Source: Candidatus Petromonas tenebris (lineage in GTDB: Bacteria > Bacillota > Clostridia > Peptostreptococcales > Caminicellaceae). From it: DNA of 58,553 nucleotides. The notes under the pieces were generated by a model. That model saw only the letters and a program-made list of their open reading frames with translations, did not search any database and was not told the origin of the DNA. Each line of letters begins with the position of its first letter. The stretch's first letter is position 1. Positions 9,340-17,859 of the stretch are shown here, piece by piece. The stretch covers positions 1-58,553 of the forward strand of contig JACCKY010000008.1 of NCBI GenBank assembly GCA_014236755.1, in the 5' to 3' direction. Both the position numbers and the translations under genes were made by a program.

Positions 9340-10377
9340 CTAAGCATAAAGTTCCTCATATATCTTTCTTAAAGTTTCACTTTCTCTCATGATTTGAAGG
9401 GCTATTTTGGCATGATCCTTAGTGTAGCCGTTTCCTATTATCATTGTAGTATCCTTGCCAACTCCTTCAGCTCCAAGTGCTGCCTTGGTAAAGCTTGTAG
9501 CCATACTGAAAAAGTAAATCAATCCATCATCTTTAGTAGCTAGTATACTTGACATCTCCGTATCAGGAACATTTACACAATTTATGACTATATCCGCCAT
9601 TTCTCCATCTGTTACTTCGCTAACCTTTTCCATAACTTCTACAGGCTTAGTTGCATCGGCTACTATGTATTCATCGGCCAAATCAGCCTTCTTTACTCTC
9701 TCTATACTTTTTTCACTGTGACCTAGGCAAATAACCTTTCCTGAAATACCAGCCCTTTTCTTAGCTTCATAAAGACACAACATACCTGATTTTCCTGCTC
9801 CACCTATTATTACTACGGTATCTCCCGGCTTTACCAACTTTGCGGTTTGGGCAGGGGCTCCTGCTACATCAAGTACAGAAAGGGCAAGGTTTTCAGGTAT
9901 ATCATCGGGAAGTATAGAATAGATACCGCTTTCAAACAATATGGCCTTTCCTTCTATGTCCACCTGGTCTATATCCTTTCTTACTTCCTTTATTTTATTT
10001 ATTTGTAAAGGAGTAAGGGATAGAGAAACCAATGTAGCAATTTTATCTCCAACTTTAAGGTCTGTTTTGCTCTCAATTGAAGGTCCTATCTTTTCAACTG
10101 TACCTATAAGCATTCCTCCCGAACCGGTTACAGGATTGTGATGTTTTCCTCTTTTGGCAACTATGTCCATCATTATTTCCTTAATTTTTTCGATGTCGCC
10201 TTCAGCCTGTTGTTTGATTTGGGTAAAGCTTGCGGAGTCAATGTTAAGAGTCTGAACGTTGATTAGTATCTCATTGTCGTAGATTTCCATGTCATTGTCA
10301 ATTTTCCATGCCGGTTGTGGAAGGGCCCCTTTAGGCTCAATTACTCTGTGTGTACCAAATTTACAGCCTTTTTTCAT
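9340..10377 (-). CDS. kdd: L-erythro-3,5-diaminohexanoate dehydrogenase
   Basis: NAD(P)-linked deamination of 3,5-diaminohexanoate to 5-amino-3-oxohexanoate, third step of lysine fermentation. The 345-residue protein has the N-terminal HRVIEPKGALPQPAWKID typical of Kdd and a Rossmann fold at about 190-215 (VVIIGGAGKSGMLCLYEAK). It belongs to the zinc-less end of the MDR/alcohol-dehydrogenase fold. RBS GGGGG precedes the ATG. It is the first gene of the kam operon; a sigma-54 promoter sits about 140 bp upstream. Kce and Kal, which act next and often neighbour it, are not in this window. Confidence 0.94.
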   Translation of the reverse strand: MKKGCKFGTHRVIEPKGALPQPAWKIDNDMEIYDNEILINVQTLNIDSASFTQIKQQAEGDIEKIKEIMMDIVAKRGKHHNPVTGSGGMLIGTVEKIGPSIESKTDLKVGDKIATLVSLSLTPLQINKIKEVRKDIDQVDIEGKAILFESGIYSILPDDIPENLALSVLDVAGAPAQTAKLVKPGDTVVIIGGAGKSGMLCLYEAKKRAGISGKVICLGHSEKSIERVKKADLADEYIVADATKPVEVMEKVSEVTDGEMADIVINCVNVPDTEMSSILATKDDGLIYFFSMATSFTKAALGAEGVGKDTTMIIGNGYTKDHAKIALQIMRESETLRKIYEELYA

Positions 10378-10406
10378 TTTTTCATACCCCCATATAGTTT
10401 TTTAAA

Positions 10407-10460
10407 TTAACTTGCCTCGCTAGTTCCTTGCAGATATCCTTCAATAATCCGCTTCAGACT
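10407..10460. repeat. MITE fragment
   Basis: One end of the TTAA-bounded MITE (TTAACTTGCCTCGCTAGTTC and the ATATCCTTCAATAATCC motif), cut off after about 55 bases. It lies in the kdd leader. Confidence 0.7.
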
Positions 10461-10516
10461 CCGCAGAACCCTTCTCCCTGTCACCTGTTACCCCGAACTT
10501 TTGACCAATAAAGTAT

Positions 10517-10536
10517 ATTGCAAATAGCGTGCCAAG
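10517..10536 (-). promoter_or_regulatory. sigma-54 (-24/-12) promoter of the kdd-kam operon
   Basis: Minus strand TTGGCAC, 5 bases, TTGCA: consensus -24 (10534-10529) and -12 (10523-10519) with the invariant GG-N10-GC spacing. Transcription would start near 10507. A bacterial enhancer-binding protein gene (kamR) is immediately upstream. Confidence 0.85.
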
Positions 10537-10539
10537 AAC

Positions 10540-10750
10540 AAAGGGGTCTGACGACGATTTTATTAGTTCGTAGTTAGTAGTTCGTGGTTGGTAGCATATA
10601 AAAGCCATTCTTCAGGGGTTTTCATTAGTCCTTAGTTCTTTGACATTAGCCCTTAGCAAATTCAGGTCAATCGCTTTTTGCCACTGGCTGCTCAGTCAAA
10701 GTCAGAACTCTTAACTTTTATCCCCGTCACTGGTAACCTGTAACCGCCGC
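10540..10750 (-). repeat. heptad-repeat composite element, copy 4
   Basis: Plus strand: degenerate hairpin GGGGTCTGACGACGATTTT, then GTTCGTAGTTAGTAGTTCGT (7-bp period), a TTAGTCCTTAGTTC block and CACTGGTAACCTGTAACC. It separates the sigma-54 promoter from the putative activator sites. A further CCTGTCACCTGTTACC scrap lies at 10471-10488. Confidence 0.6.
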
Positions 10751-10768
10751 CCAATATTCAGCACCGAC

Positions 10769-10799
10769 TTTGCTTAAAACTTAGCAAAAAACTATTGCT
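10769..10799. promoter_or_regulatory. candidate activator (UAS) site for kdd promoter
   Basis: TTTGCT-N8-AGCAAA followed by overlapping AGCAA-N7-TTGCT, about 235-265 bp upstream of the sigma-54 promoter, a typical enhancer distance. Similar GCAAA/TTTGC dyads lie upstream of the two other sigma-54 promoters. Assignment to KamR is inference. Confidence 0.4.
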
Positions 10800-10816
10800 T
10801 ATCTACTCATCAAATA

Positions 10817-12208
10817 CTACAGGCGATATTTTTTTATTTTATATTGTAGTGTCTGTCTTGGAATGTCAAGCAGAGAGGCTGCTCTACTTATATTATGATT
10901 GCTTTTTTTAAGGGCTTTTATTATTAATTTCTTTTCTAGATTTTCAACTGCAGTTTTTAGGGGTAAGTCTTCTGTCTGAGCTTCAACTCCCGTTTCTCTA
11001 TGGAACTCAATGAGGTTCTCGGGCAAGTAGTCTAGGGCAATAATATCGCCATCTATAATATTCATTGCACCTTCGATAACGTGTTCAAGCTCTCTGACAT
11101 TGCCGGGCCAATGGTAGCTTTGAAATATGGAAGCAACTTCACTTGAGATTCCTTTAACATTTCTGTAGAGGAGTTTGTTATATTTTTTTATAAAGTGTTC
11201 AGTTAAGAGGGGTATATCTTCTTTTCTATCCTTTAGATCAGGTAATCCTATAGTAATCGTGTTAAGTCTGTAGTATAAATCCCTTCTCAAACAACCCTTT
11301 TGGACAGCCAAGGCGGGGTCTATATTGGTAGCTGCTATTACCCTTACATTTACTTTGGTAGTCTTAATATCTCCTACTCTTCTAATTCTGCCGTCCTGTA
11401 GTACTCTAAGGAGCTTTGCTTGAAGCTCTAAGGGCATTGAATTAATCTCGTCTAAAAACAGAGTTCCTCCGTCTGCCACTTCAAATAATCCCGGCCTGTT
11501 GTCGGCACCGGTAAAGCTTCCCTTTACAGTTCCAAAGAGTATTCCCTCCAGCAGATTTGCAGGAAGGGCTGCACAATTTTGGGCAACAAAGGATTTACTT
11601 CTTCTCAATCCCGCATTGTGTATCGCTTGAACTAAAAGTTCCTTACCGGTCCCCGTGTCACCATATACAAGTATTGGCGATACCGTCTGAGCAGCCTTCA
11701 TCGCCAGAGATTTTACTTTTAAAAGTTCTTTACTGTTACCTATGATGTCTTCAAAGGTGTATTTTGCTTCGTCACTTTCTGTCCTTTTTTTATCCTTTCC
11801 GCCATATATTTTGTTTTGAAGGTCTACAAGTTTTTCTGACAATGCTTTAACATCGGTTATGTTTCTGGATATCTCTATGGCACCTACGATTTCACCCTTT
11901 AGTTTTATAGGCAGGGTAGAGTTAACTGTGGTGATTTTCTTTCCTCGATAATTTGTGTAGGTCTGTTCTGCATTAAAGATAGATATCCCCGTTTCAACAA
12001 CCTTTAGAAGGGTGCTGGTTTCTTTTTTTAAGGACGGGTATATACTTAAAACATGTCTGCCAATTGCGTCCTCTCTGTTTATATCGTCCAACATTGCTGA
12101 GGTTCTGTTGCAGTAAATTATATTTCCTTTTTTATCTATAGCCTGTATGCCGTCACTTACATAATCTAAAATTATTTCCAGATTTTCTTGTGTAAGCAGC
12201 TCTCTCAT
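10817..12208 (-). CDS. kamR: sigma-54-dependent activator with PAS domain (KamR-like)
   Basis: 463 residues: N-terminal PAS sensor (about 8-120), AAA+ domain (about 150-375) with Walker A GDTGTGKE, the sigma-54 loop as GSFTGA in place of GAFTGA, Walker [10 protein letters not shown], and a C-terminal Fis-type helix-turn-helix ([20 protein letters not shown]). RBS AAGGAG precedes the ATG. The substitution A to S in the GAFTGA loop is seen in working activators. Its position next to the kdd sigma-54 promoter makes it the likely activator of the lysine operon. It is the only enhancer-binding protein in the window, so it may also serve the promoters at 23.3 and 54.0 kb. The PAS ligand is unknown. 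Confidence 0.9.
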   Translation of the reverse strand: MRELLTQENLEIILDYVSDGIQAIDKKGNIIYCNRTSAMLDDINREDAIGRHVLSIYPSLKKETSTLLKVVETGISIFNAEQTYTNYRGKKITTVNSTLPIKLKGEIVGAIEISRNITDVKALSEKLVDLQNKIYGGKDKKRTESDEAKYTFEDIIGNSKELLKVKSLAMKAAQTVSPILVYGDTGTGKELLVQAIHNAGLRRSKSFVAQNCAALPANLLEGILFGTVKGSFTGADNRPGLFEVADGGTLFLDEINSMPLELQAKLLRVLQDGRIRRVGDIKTTKVNVRVIAATNIDPALAVQKGCLRRDLYYRLNTITIGLPDLKDRKEDIPLLTEHFIKKYNKLLYRNVKGISSEVASIFQSYHWPGNVRELEHVIEGAMNIIDGDIIALDYLPENLIEFHRETGVEAQTEDLPLKTAVENLEKKLIIKALKKSNHNISRAASLLDIPRQTLQYKIKKYRL

Positions 12209-12270
12209 AGACTATTCTCCTTACGCCATTTTTTCGGCACATTATGCCCAAATTTCATCAGTTTCTGTAA

Positions 12271-12401
12271 AATAAAAGCGCCTTGCGACGCTTTGTTAGC
12301 TCTTAGTTCCTAGCTCTTAGCTCTTGGTAAATTCGGGTCATTCTTTAGGATCTTTCCTGTAACCTGTTACCGGTCACCCGTAACCTGTAACCTGTTACCT
12401 A
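12271..12401 (-). repeat. heptad-repeat composite element, copy 5
   Basis: Plus strand: hairpin AAAAGCGCCTTGCGACGCTTT, TTAGCTCTTAGTTCCTAGCT runs and CCTGTTACCGGTCACCCGTA, each with 7-bp period. Between kamR and the ArgS-like gene, touching the latter's stop. Confidence 0.65.
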
Positions 12402-12406
12402 GAATC

Positions 12407-13576
12407 TCACATCTTTTCATACATTGGAACCTCAAGTAACATTAAAACTTCTTTAATAACTATTTTGACACAATTTAACGCTTTTAACAAAATCTCTAAT
12501 TTTTCTGTATGAAGCTGTCTGAATAATGTAAAATTATTTACCTTATAAAATACTTCACATAGTTCATCACCATACCTAATGAGCCTATAGGGCTGTCCCA
12601 ATTCCATGGAAGTCACAAGGGCATCCTTAAACTCCGGCAGTTTTTTTATAAGCTCCTTTTCTAAATCATTGTAGGAAAAGGCCTTATTATAATCTTCTAC
12701 ATTCTTTATATTTATTCCTTCTTTTTTTAAAATATTCATCAGGGAACTTATTCTGCTGTATGGATACTGTACATATTTTAAATCATCCCTTGTTATCTCC
12801 AGCTCTACTTCACTATTTAAGGATCTGGTACAGAAAGTATATTTTAATCTATTAAGTCCTATTTTTTCCATAAGACTATTTAAGGTCATGTTTTTAATTT
12901 CATGCTTATTTTTATACACCTTAACCCTTTCTACTACAAATCTTTCTGCCTCTAGATTATCATGAAATAACCATTGATTTTCAGGGGAGCAGAATACAAT
13001 ACTGCCCTCCAATCTATTATAATCGTCAGTTATTTCTATATTTTTAAAGTTAGACAGAAAATATGATGTATACATATCTTTGTCAATATAATTTACTACA
13101 ATCAGCTTTTCTACATCGTATCCTGCAAAGCTGTAAATGTTGCCAAGATAATACATATTCATAAAGGCTCTGAAGTTTTCCAGTCCTATTATGCTACTTA
13201 ATTTATCCAGGACTACACATATTTTTATAGTTTTTTTATTAGATTGTTCAAATTCCTTAAATTCACCACTTTCTACGGTCTCTAATATTGCGTTGTAAAG
13301 ATATTCTTCCTCTAAATAAAAGTTTATAAATCCAGGTCCCTCTATCTTTATTTCTTTAAAAAAATCATATTTTGATAGGATTTTATTTTTAATTTCGTTT
13401 CCAAGTTTTATGGGACTCATATTTGTTTTACTGCTTAGGGCCATAGCTATATTGGTAGAAAAGTCTCCATGTTCTTTGCTTTGAGGAATATGAACCTCTA
13501 CTTCTTTTAATCTCAAGGGGCTATCTAGAATATTTTCTGCAGTTTCCTTAATTATTTTTCTTAGTTTTTCTTTTAT
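12407..13576 (-). CDS. degenerate arginyl-tRNA synthetase-like protein
   Basis: Resembles ArgS end to end in order but is about 389 residues instead of about 560. The N-terminal additional domain is clear (EVEVHIPQSKEHGDFSTNIAM, then GPGFINFYL). The Rossmann core is shortened: where HVGHLR should follow, it reads IGLENFRAFMNMYYLGN, and no KMSKR-like motif is seen. KYVQYPYSRISSL and the C-terminal DALR anticodon-binding domain to LLEVPMYEKM remain. It should not aminoacylate; it may bind tRNA-Arg or be a regulator. It follows the DUF1934 gene, where clostridial argS normally stands. The best start is an ATA at 13576, with GGAGGGG 7 bases upstream and ArgS-like residues from there. The first conventional start (TTG, 13516) has no RBS and would cut the fold. 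The reading frame is open, so it seems maintained. Confidence 0.8.
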   Translation of the reverse strand: MKEKLRKIIKETAENILDSPLRLKEVEVHIPQSKEHGDFSTNIAMALSSKTNMSPIKLGNEIKNKILSKYDFFKEIKIEGPGFINFYLEEEYLYNAILETVESGEFKEFEQSNKKTIKICVVLDKLSSIIGLENFRAFMNMYYLGNIYSFAGYDVEKLIVVNYIDKDMYTSYFLSNFKNIEITDDYNRLEGSIVFCSPENQWLFHDNLEAERFVVERVKVYKNKHEIKNMTLNSLMEKIGLNRLKYTFCTRSLNSEVELEITRDDLKYVQYPYSRISSLMNILKKEGINIKNVEDYNKAFSYNDLEKELIKKLPEFKDALVTSMELGQPYRLIRYGDELCEVFYKVNNFTLFRQLHTEKLEILLKALNCVKIVIKEVLMLLEVPMYEKM

Positions 13577-13601
13577 AGTAGATCCCCTCCATATATTAAG
13601 G

Positions 13602-14018
13602 TTACATTATTTCTATGTCCAGCTTATTTGTGCCTTCTGCAAGTCCCTGCAAACTGATATTGTAACTTAATGATATATTTCCTTTTATATTTTCGTCAAT
13701 GGAGCATTCAATCTCTTTTGTCAGAATTTCTATTTTAAAATTTCCAAAGGGTGTACTGTAAGTGGAAATATACCTTTTTCCCTTTTCAAATATAAGCTCT
13801 GAGGTCGCATTTCCATATCTTTTCATCACAATTTTATCATCGGAAATCTTCAGGGTGGTTGTACATCCTTCCATTCCCGATAACTCTGATTCTTGATAGA
13901 CTAAATATTTTGAATTGCCTTTATCATAGTATTTGCCTTCAGTTATGAGTTCTATTGTATCTTCTTCATTTGCTCTTGGGGATTGTTTCCCTTTTATCTT
14001 TAGCATAACGTTTTTCAT
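13602..14018 (-). CDS. DUF1934 beta-barrel protein (YwiB family)
   Basis: 138 residues matching the DUF1934/YwiB family in size and in pattern: alternating beta-strands, GKYYDKGNSKYLVYQESELSG-type segment, then KISDDKIVMKRYGN and a TPFGNFKIEILT strand. It is a small lipocalin-like cytoplasmic barrel of unknown job. In clostridial genomes it commonly stands directly before argS, as it does here before the ArgS-like gene (25 bp gap). RBS AAGGTGGG precedes the ATG. Downstream of ddl by 20 bp, so ddl, this gene and the ArgS-like gene probably form one transcript. Confidence 0.85.
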   Translation of the reverse strand: MKNVMLKIKGKQSPRANEEDTIELITEGKYYDKGNSKYLVYQESELSGMEGCTTTLKISDDKIVMKRYGNATSELIFEKGKRYISTYSTPFGNFKIEILTKEIECSIDENIKGNISLSYNISLQGLAEGTNKLDIEIM

Positions 14019-14038
14019 AGTCTATTTAACCCACCTTC

Positions 14039-15148
14039 TCATCTCTTTTCTTTAGCTCTTTCTAATGCTAGCTGTATTAGCCTATCTATAAGTTTATCAT
14101 AGGGAAGCCCTGATTCTTGCCATAACAGCGGGTACATGCTGTATCTTGTAAATCCGGGCATAGTGTTTATCTCGTTTATATAAACTTTGTCGGTTTCCCT
14201 TTCCAAGAAAAAATCAACCCTTGACAGTCCGCTACAGTCCAGTGCCTTATATGCCTGAACCGCCATTTTTCTGATTTCTTCAGCCTTTTCCTCGGAAACA
14301 TCTGCCGGGATTATCAACTTTGACTTTCCATCATCAAAATATTTGGCTTCATAGTCATAAAACTCATGGGAAGGTATTATTTCTCCAACAACCGAAGCCT
14401 GGGGTTCTTCATTTCCTAAAACGGCACATTCTATTTCCCTTGCATCTATACCCTTTTCCGCCATTATCTTTTTATCATATTTTGCAGCCTCTTTAAGTCC
14501 TGTCATGAGTTCATCTCTATCATGGGCTTTGGTTATCCCTACACTCGATCCTAGATTGGCCGGCTTTACAAATACAGGATATCCAAAGCTTTTTTCTATT
14601 ATACTAACATAGTCACTTATATTTGCATTCAGCTTGCTTCTGGATACTACTATATAATCTACTACATTAAGCCCTTCCATTTCAAATATTTTTTTTGCAT
14701 AGACCTTATCCATACATAAAGCAGATGCCAGTACTCCAGCTCCTACATAGGGTATATCTGCCATCTCAAGAAGTCCTTGAATAGTTCCATCCTCTCCGTA
14801 GGGCCCATGAAGCACAGGGAAAACTACATCAATTTTGCTTTCCAGATAGGGAGGAATCGTGTTTTCAACATGCATTTCTCTGCTTCCTATAGGTATGACA
14901 GAAAAAATATTTTCCTTGGGCCTATCCTCTAGGAGTTTGTTTGAAATACACTCCCATTCTCCATTTTCTATTTTCTCTATCGGCCCGTTATAAAGCATCC
15001 AGCTTCCGTCTTTAGTTATTCCTATAGGTATTACATTATACTTTTCTTTATCTATAGCCCTCATGACTGAAACAGCTGACATAAGGGACACTTCATGTTC
15101 TGCTGATTTTCCTCCAAAGACGATACCAACATTGATTTTTTTAGTCAT
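14039..15148 (-). CDS. ddl: D-alanine--D-alanine ligase
   Basis: ATP-dependent ligase making the D-Ala-D-Ala dipeptide for peptidoglycan. 369 residues, DdlA length. The start is MTKKINVGIVFGGKSAEHEVSLMSA. The ATP-grasp fold shows PVLHGPYGEDGTIQGLLE, PVFVKPANLGSSVGI, the omega-loop with FYDYEAKYF (tyrosine of the D-Ala type rather than the VanA or VanC pattern) and RVDFFLE...INEINTMPGFT for metal binding. RBS GGGAGGG precedes the ATG. It heads a probable three-gene unit with the DUF1934 and ArgS-like genes. Confidence 0.95.
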   Translation of the reverse strand: MTKKINVGIVFGGKSAEHEVSLMSAVSVMRAIDKEKYNVIPIGITKDGSWMLYNGPIEKIENGEWECISNKLLEDRPKENIFSVIPIGSREMHVENTIPPYLESKIDVVFPVLHGPYGEDGTIQGLLEMADIPYVGAGVLASALCMDKVYAKKIFEMEGLNVVDYIVVSRSKLNANISDYVSIIEKSFGYPVFVKPANLGSSVGITKAHDRDELMTGLKEAAKYDKKIMAEKGIDAREIECAVLGNEEPQASVVGEIIPSHEFYDYEAKYFDDGKSKLIIPADVSEEKAEEIRKMAVQAYKALDCSGLSRVDFFLERETDKVYINEINTMPGFTRYSMYPLLWQESGLPYDKLIDRLIQLALERAKEKR

Positions 15149-15270
15149 AGTAACCCTCCCAGTTAGGAGAAATATTCTATATTTCTCATTTTTTATATAT
15201 TTTTATTCTATAATTATTAAATTTATTATTCAAATGTTTTTTATATTCGATTCTAGCTTTAGAAAGATTT

Positions 15271-15299
15271 AAAAAAATTCGAGGATAACTCCTCGAATT
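15271..15299 (-). terminator. terminator after ypeB
   Basis: Minus strand AATTCGAGG / CCTCGAATT stem with loop, followed by a run of seven T. It ends the sleB-ypeB transcript. Confidence 0.85.
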
Positions 15300-15302
15300 C
15301 TT

Positions 15303-16664
15303 TTAAATCATTAGTGTTCCATTTTCGCCCTTTATAACCTTGAGTATCTTTTCTTCTTCTCCAGTTTCGGCATTTATATATATAAAAAATGTGTCCCCTT
15401 TATAGGTTGCCTTTAGTTCATAACAGTAAATCTCTCTAAAGGAAGGTGTTGGAATATAGGCCAGCCTTGGTTTGCCTTCTATTTTTGCCCTCATGCTTGC
15501 CTTCTTTATGGCCTCTTCTGGAGTCAATTTTGGCTTCGGTATATCTCTTTCATAGTTTGCCGTTAAAAACTTGCTGGCATCGAAGCCTACAATGCCGCCA
15601 TCGTCCAGAGCAATTTTTACTTTTATTAAGTCAGGATACATTATTACGTTATCCTGCCTATGAACATAATTGATAACAACAACATTATCATATTTTAAAG
15701 AAAACATAGGTATCATGCTCTTGTATCCCTTTTCTTTCAAAAACTTTGTAGCTTTGTTTATAGCTTGTTTAGCCGATATATTTGCCTTTTCTACTTTTCT
15801 GTTGTTTAGCATGTAGACTATTCTTCCACCGATTTGACTAATATCGATGTATATAGGATTCTGCTGTCCTTTTGCCTTATTTTTGGGGTTTACCGTAAAA
15901 CTGTATGTATCTATTCTTCCCCTTGCATCATCTCTTTTTTCTACTTTTTCAATAGTTCCTTCCCCTAAAAACTGAATAACCTTTTTTTGTGCTTCCTCTT
16001 TACTAACCTTTTCTCCCTTAAGTCTCGGTTTCATACCTTGTATGGCATGTTCTGAAAAGGGGCCATCATAAATGAGTTCAGGATATTCTACCATTCTTTC
16101 TGCAAACTTTTCAAATTTTACCTGTATTGGGTTTTCTTTTTCAGCTTCTCTATTTAGCTTCTTGCTCCCTTCATTTCTAAGTTCGTTCTTCCATACTACA
16201 TCCTTTAATGCCTTACGTCTAAGTTCATGCAAATCCTGTCCTAGTTCCATGGCATAGCTTTGAAGCTGCTCTAAGTTATTTATATCCTTTTCTGTTAATT
16301 CATCACCGCTCAGGCTCTTCTGAGCCAAGGCGAAGGTATAATCCCCAACTTGACTTAAAAATTTTTCTATCTTTGTAACATCTCCGTGTCTTATAGGCAG
16401 CTGAGCTAAATTTTCCTGAGCGTTGTAGGCATTCATCAATATATTTGAATATAAAACTATATTTTCCTTTGCCTGTGAAGATACCAGTAATTTTGATATA
16501 TCCGTAGTAATAGTCTCAACGCTTCCTATGAGGTCATAAAACATCCTTTGAAACTGATTGTCCAAAAACGTGTAGTAATCGTTTTTCTCCTGATATTGCA
16601 AGTATCCCCAGACACCTGCTGCTGCTAATGCTATAACCAGTACTACTATAACTGTATTTCTCAA
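15303..16664 (-). CDS. ypeB: germination protein YpeB
   Basis: 453-residue spore protein needed for stable assembly and control of the cortex-lytic enzyme SleB. It has an N-terminal signal anchor (about 4-22, VIVVLVIALAAAGVWGYL), a helical YpeB domain in the first half and PepSY-like repeats in the second (ISAKQAINKATKFLKEKGY; LTPEEAIKKASMRAK). It ends in FFIYINAETGEEEKILKV. Length matches the family. It lies 18 bp behind sleB, the conserved bicistronic pair, and a terminator follows. Expression in the forespore (sigma-G) is known for the family; no promoter was resolved here. Confidence 0.94.
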   Translation of the reverse strand: MRNTVIVVLVIALAAAGVWGYLQYQEKNDYYTFLDNQFQRMFYDLIGSVETITTDISKLLVSSQAKENIVLYSNILMNAYNAQENLAQLPIRHGDVTKIEKFLSQVGDYTFALAQKSLSGDELTEKDINNLEQLQSYAMELGQDLHELRRKALKDVVWKNELRNEGSKKLNREAEKENPIQVKFEKFAERMVEYPELIYDGPFSEHAIQGMKPRLKGEKVSKEEAQKKVIQFLGEGTIEKVEKRDDARGRIDTYSFTVNPKNKAKGQQNPIYIDISQIGGRIVYMLNNRKVEKANISAKQAINKATKFLKEKGYKSMIPMFSLKYDNVVVINYVHRQDNVIMYPDLIKVKIALDDGGIVGFDASKFLTANYERDIPKPKLTPEEAIKKASMRAKIEGKPRLAYIPTPSFREIYCYELKATYKGDTFFIYINAETGEEEKILKVIKGENGTLMI

Positions 16665-16682
16665 TCCATCACCTCCTCTCTG

Positions 16683-17399
16683 CTAATTTCCAAACCAGTG
16701 CTTTCCTATTTTAAGTTTTACTTTTCGAGTCCATATCCATTTGCTTGTAGCCGTAGCAGGATTCCAGTAATAAATAGATCCATAGGTTGGATCCCATCCA
16801 TTTAGTGCATCTCTAGCTGCCTTTAGACAGCTTTCTGTAGGAGGTAGATTTATCTGACCGTCAGAAACTGCTGTGAATGCCCCAGGCTGGTATATTACTC
16901 CTGCTATACTATTTGGAAAAGACGGATTTTCAACTCTGTTTAGTATTACTGCTCCTACAGCCACCTGTCCCAAGTAGGGTTCGCCCCTTGCCTCTCCCGT
17001 TATTGCCTTTGCTAACAGATTTATATCATCACTCCTAGATACGCCTTTATTTCCAGGCGTATACCCCCTTGCCGCTGCAGCTGGTCTATTCCCGTCTATT
17101 CTAAGTCCCAATGCCCTGGCTGTTTCAGGTCCTACAACACCGTCAACGGCCAAGCCATTTTTTCTCTGAAATTCCTTTACAGCGGTAAAGGTTCCTCCTC
17201 CATAAACTCCATCTATAGGTCCATCATAATAGTCCCATCTCTTGAGGGTCTGTTGAAGCAATCTGACTTCACTACCGCTGGAACCCCAATATAGAATTCC
17301 TTGAGCCGAGGCTTTGTTTAAAAGTATATTCATAGCCAATAAGGAAAAGGAAAACAGACATATTAGAATAGCACACGTTATTACTGTAATCTTTTTCAA
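16683..17399 (-). CDS. sleB: spore cortex-lytic enzyme SleB
   Basis: Lytic transglycosylase that breaks spore cortex containing muramic lactam during germination. About 238 residues: signal peptide (about 4-30), PG_binding_1 domain (about 36-95, GSEVRLLQQTLKRWDYYDGP), linker, and Hydrolase_2 catalytic domain from about 125 with LLAKAITGEARGEPYLGQVAVGA (catalytic glutamate in GEARGE). The start is taken as a TTG at 17399 with GGAGG 10 bases upstream, giving MKKITVITCAILIC. The ATG at 17432 would add residues before a normal signal peptide. Followed by ypeB. Confidence 0.93.
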   Translation of the reverse strand: MKKITVITCAILICLFSFSLLAMNILLNKASAQGILYWGSSGSEVRLLQQTLKRWDYYDGPIDGVYGGGTFTAVKEFQRKNGLAVDGVVGPETARALGLRIDGNRPAAAARGYTPGNKGVSRSDDINLLAKAITGEARGEPYLGQVAVGAVILNRVENPSFPNSIAGVIYQPGAFTAVSDGQINLPPTESCLKAARDALNGWDPTYGSIYYWNPATATSKWIWTRKVKLKIGKHWFGN

Positions 17400-17473
17400 A
17401 GTTTCACATCCTCCCTTCATATTATTATGCAAGTTTATTTTTTGTAGAGGATGATGTGTTTATTCAATTACAT

Positions 17474-17504
17474 AAAAAAAAACTGAAAGGCAAATGTCTT
17501 TCAG
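17474..17504 (-). terminator. terminator after STAS gene
   Basis: CTGAAAG / CTTTCAG stem followed on the minus strand by nine T. Confidence 0.85.
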
Positions 17505-17517
17505 TAAAGGCAAAAAT

Positions 17518-17859
17518 TTATTTTTTTGTAAATTCTTTGATAGCTTCTTCAAGTCCGTCATAAATGATAATTACTTCATTTAACTTAGTAATAGAAAATA
17601 ATTTCTTTATATGGCTTTGAAGCCGACAAAGTCTTAATTCTCCTTTTTCTTTTTTTGCTTTTGAATAGGCTTTTAATATGGCACTGAGTCCCATGCTGTT
17701 TAAATAACTAAGCTCCTCCATATCTAACAGTATTTTGGGACGCTCTCCTGTAATATGCTTTAAAAGGTCATCTCTAAACTTATTGTAATTTTCGAAATTA
17801 ACTTCACCTGAGATTCGTACTATCTTTATGTTATTATTTGTAAAGCTTTGAACATTCAT
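17518..17859 (-). CDS. anti-sigma factor antagonist (STAS domain)
   Basis: 113 residues, a single STAS domain. The motif KILLDMEELSYLNSMGLSAILKAY contains the serine (in LNSMG) that is phosphorylated in RsbV and SpoIIAA. It should bind or release the kinase-like protein encoded just upstream; the two overlap by four bases as ATGA. No sigma factor gene accompanies the pair, so the target is elsewhere or is not a sigma factor. It is not SpoIIAA, which is followed by SpoIIAB and sigF. A terminator follows directly. Confidence 0.88.
   Translation of the reverse strand: MNVQSFTNNNIKIVRISGEVNFENYNKFRDDLLKHITGERPKILLDMEELSYLNSMGLSAILKAYSKAKKEKGELRLCRLQSHIKKLFSITKLNEVIIIYDGLEEAIKEFTKK

Noticed and set aside
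10378-10816. Lysine riboswitch before kdd
   Set aside because: The gap is taken up by repeats, a sigma-54 promoter and dyads; no lysine-riboswitch core or terminator/antiterminator pair was seen.
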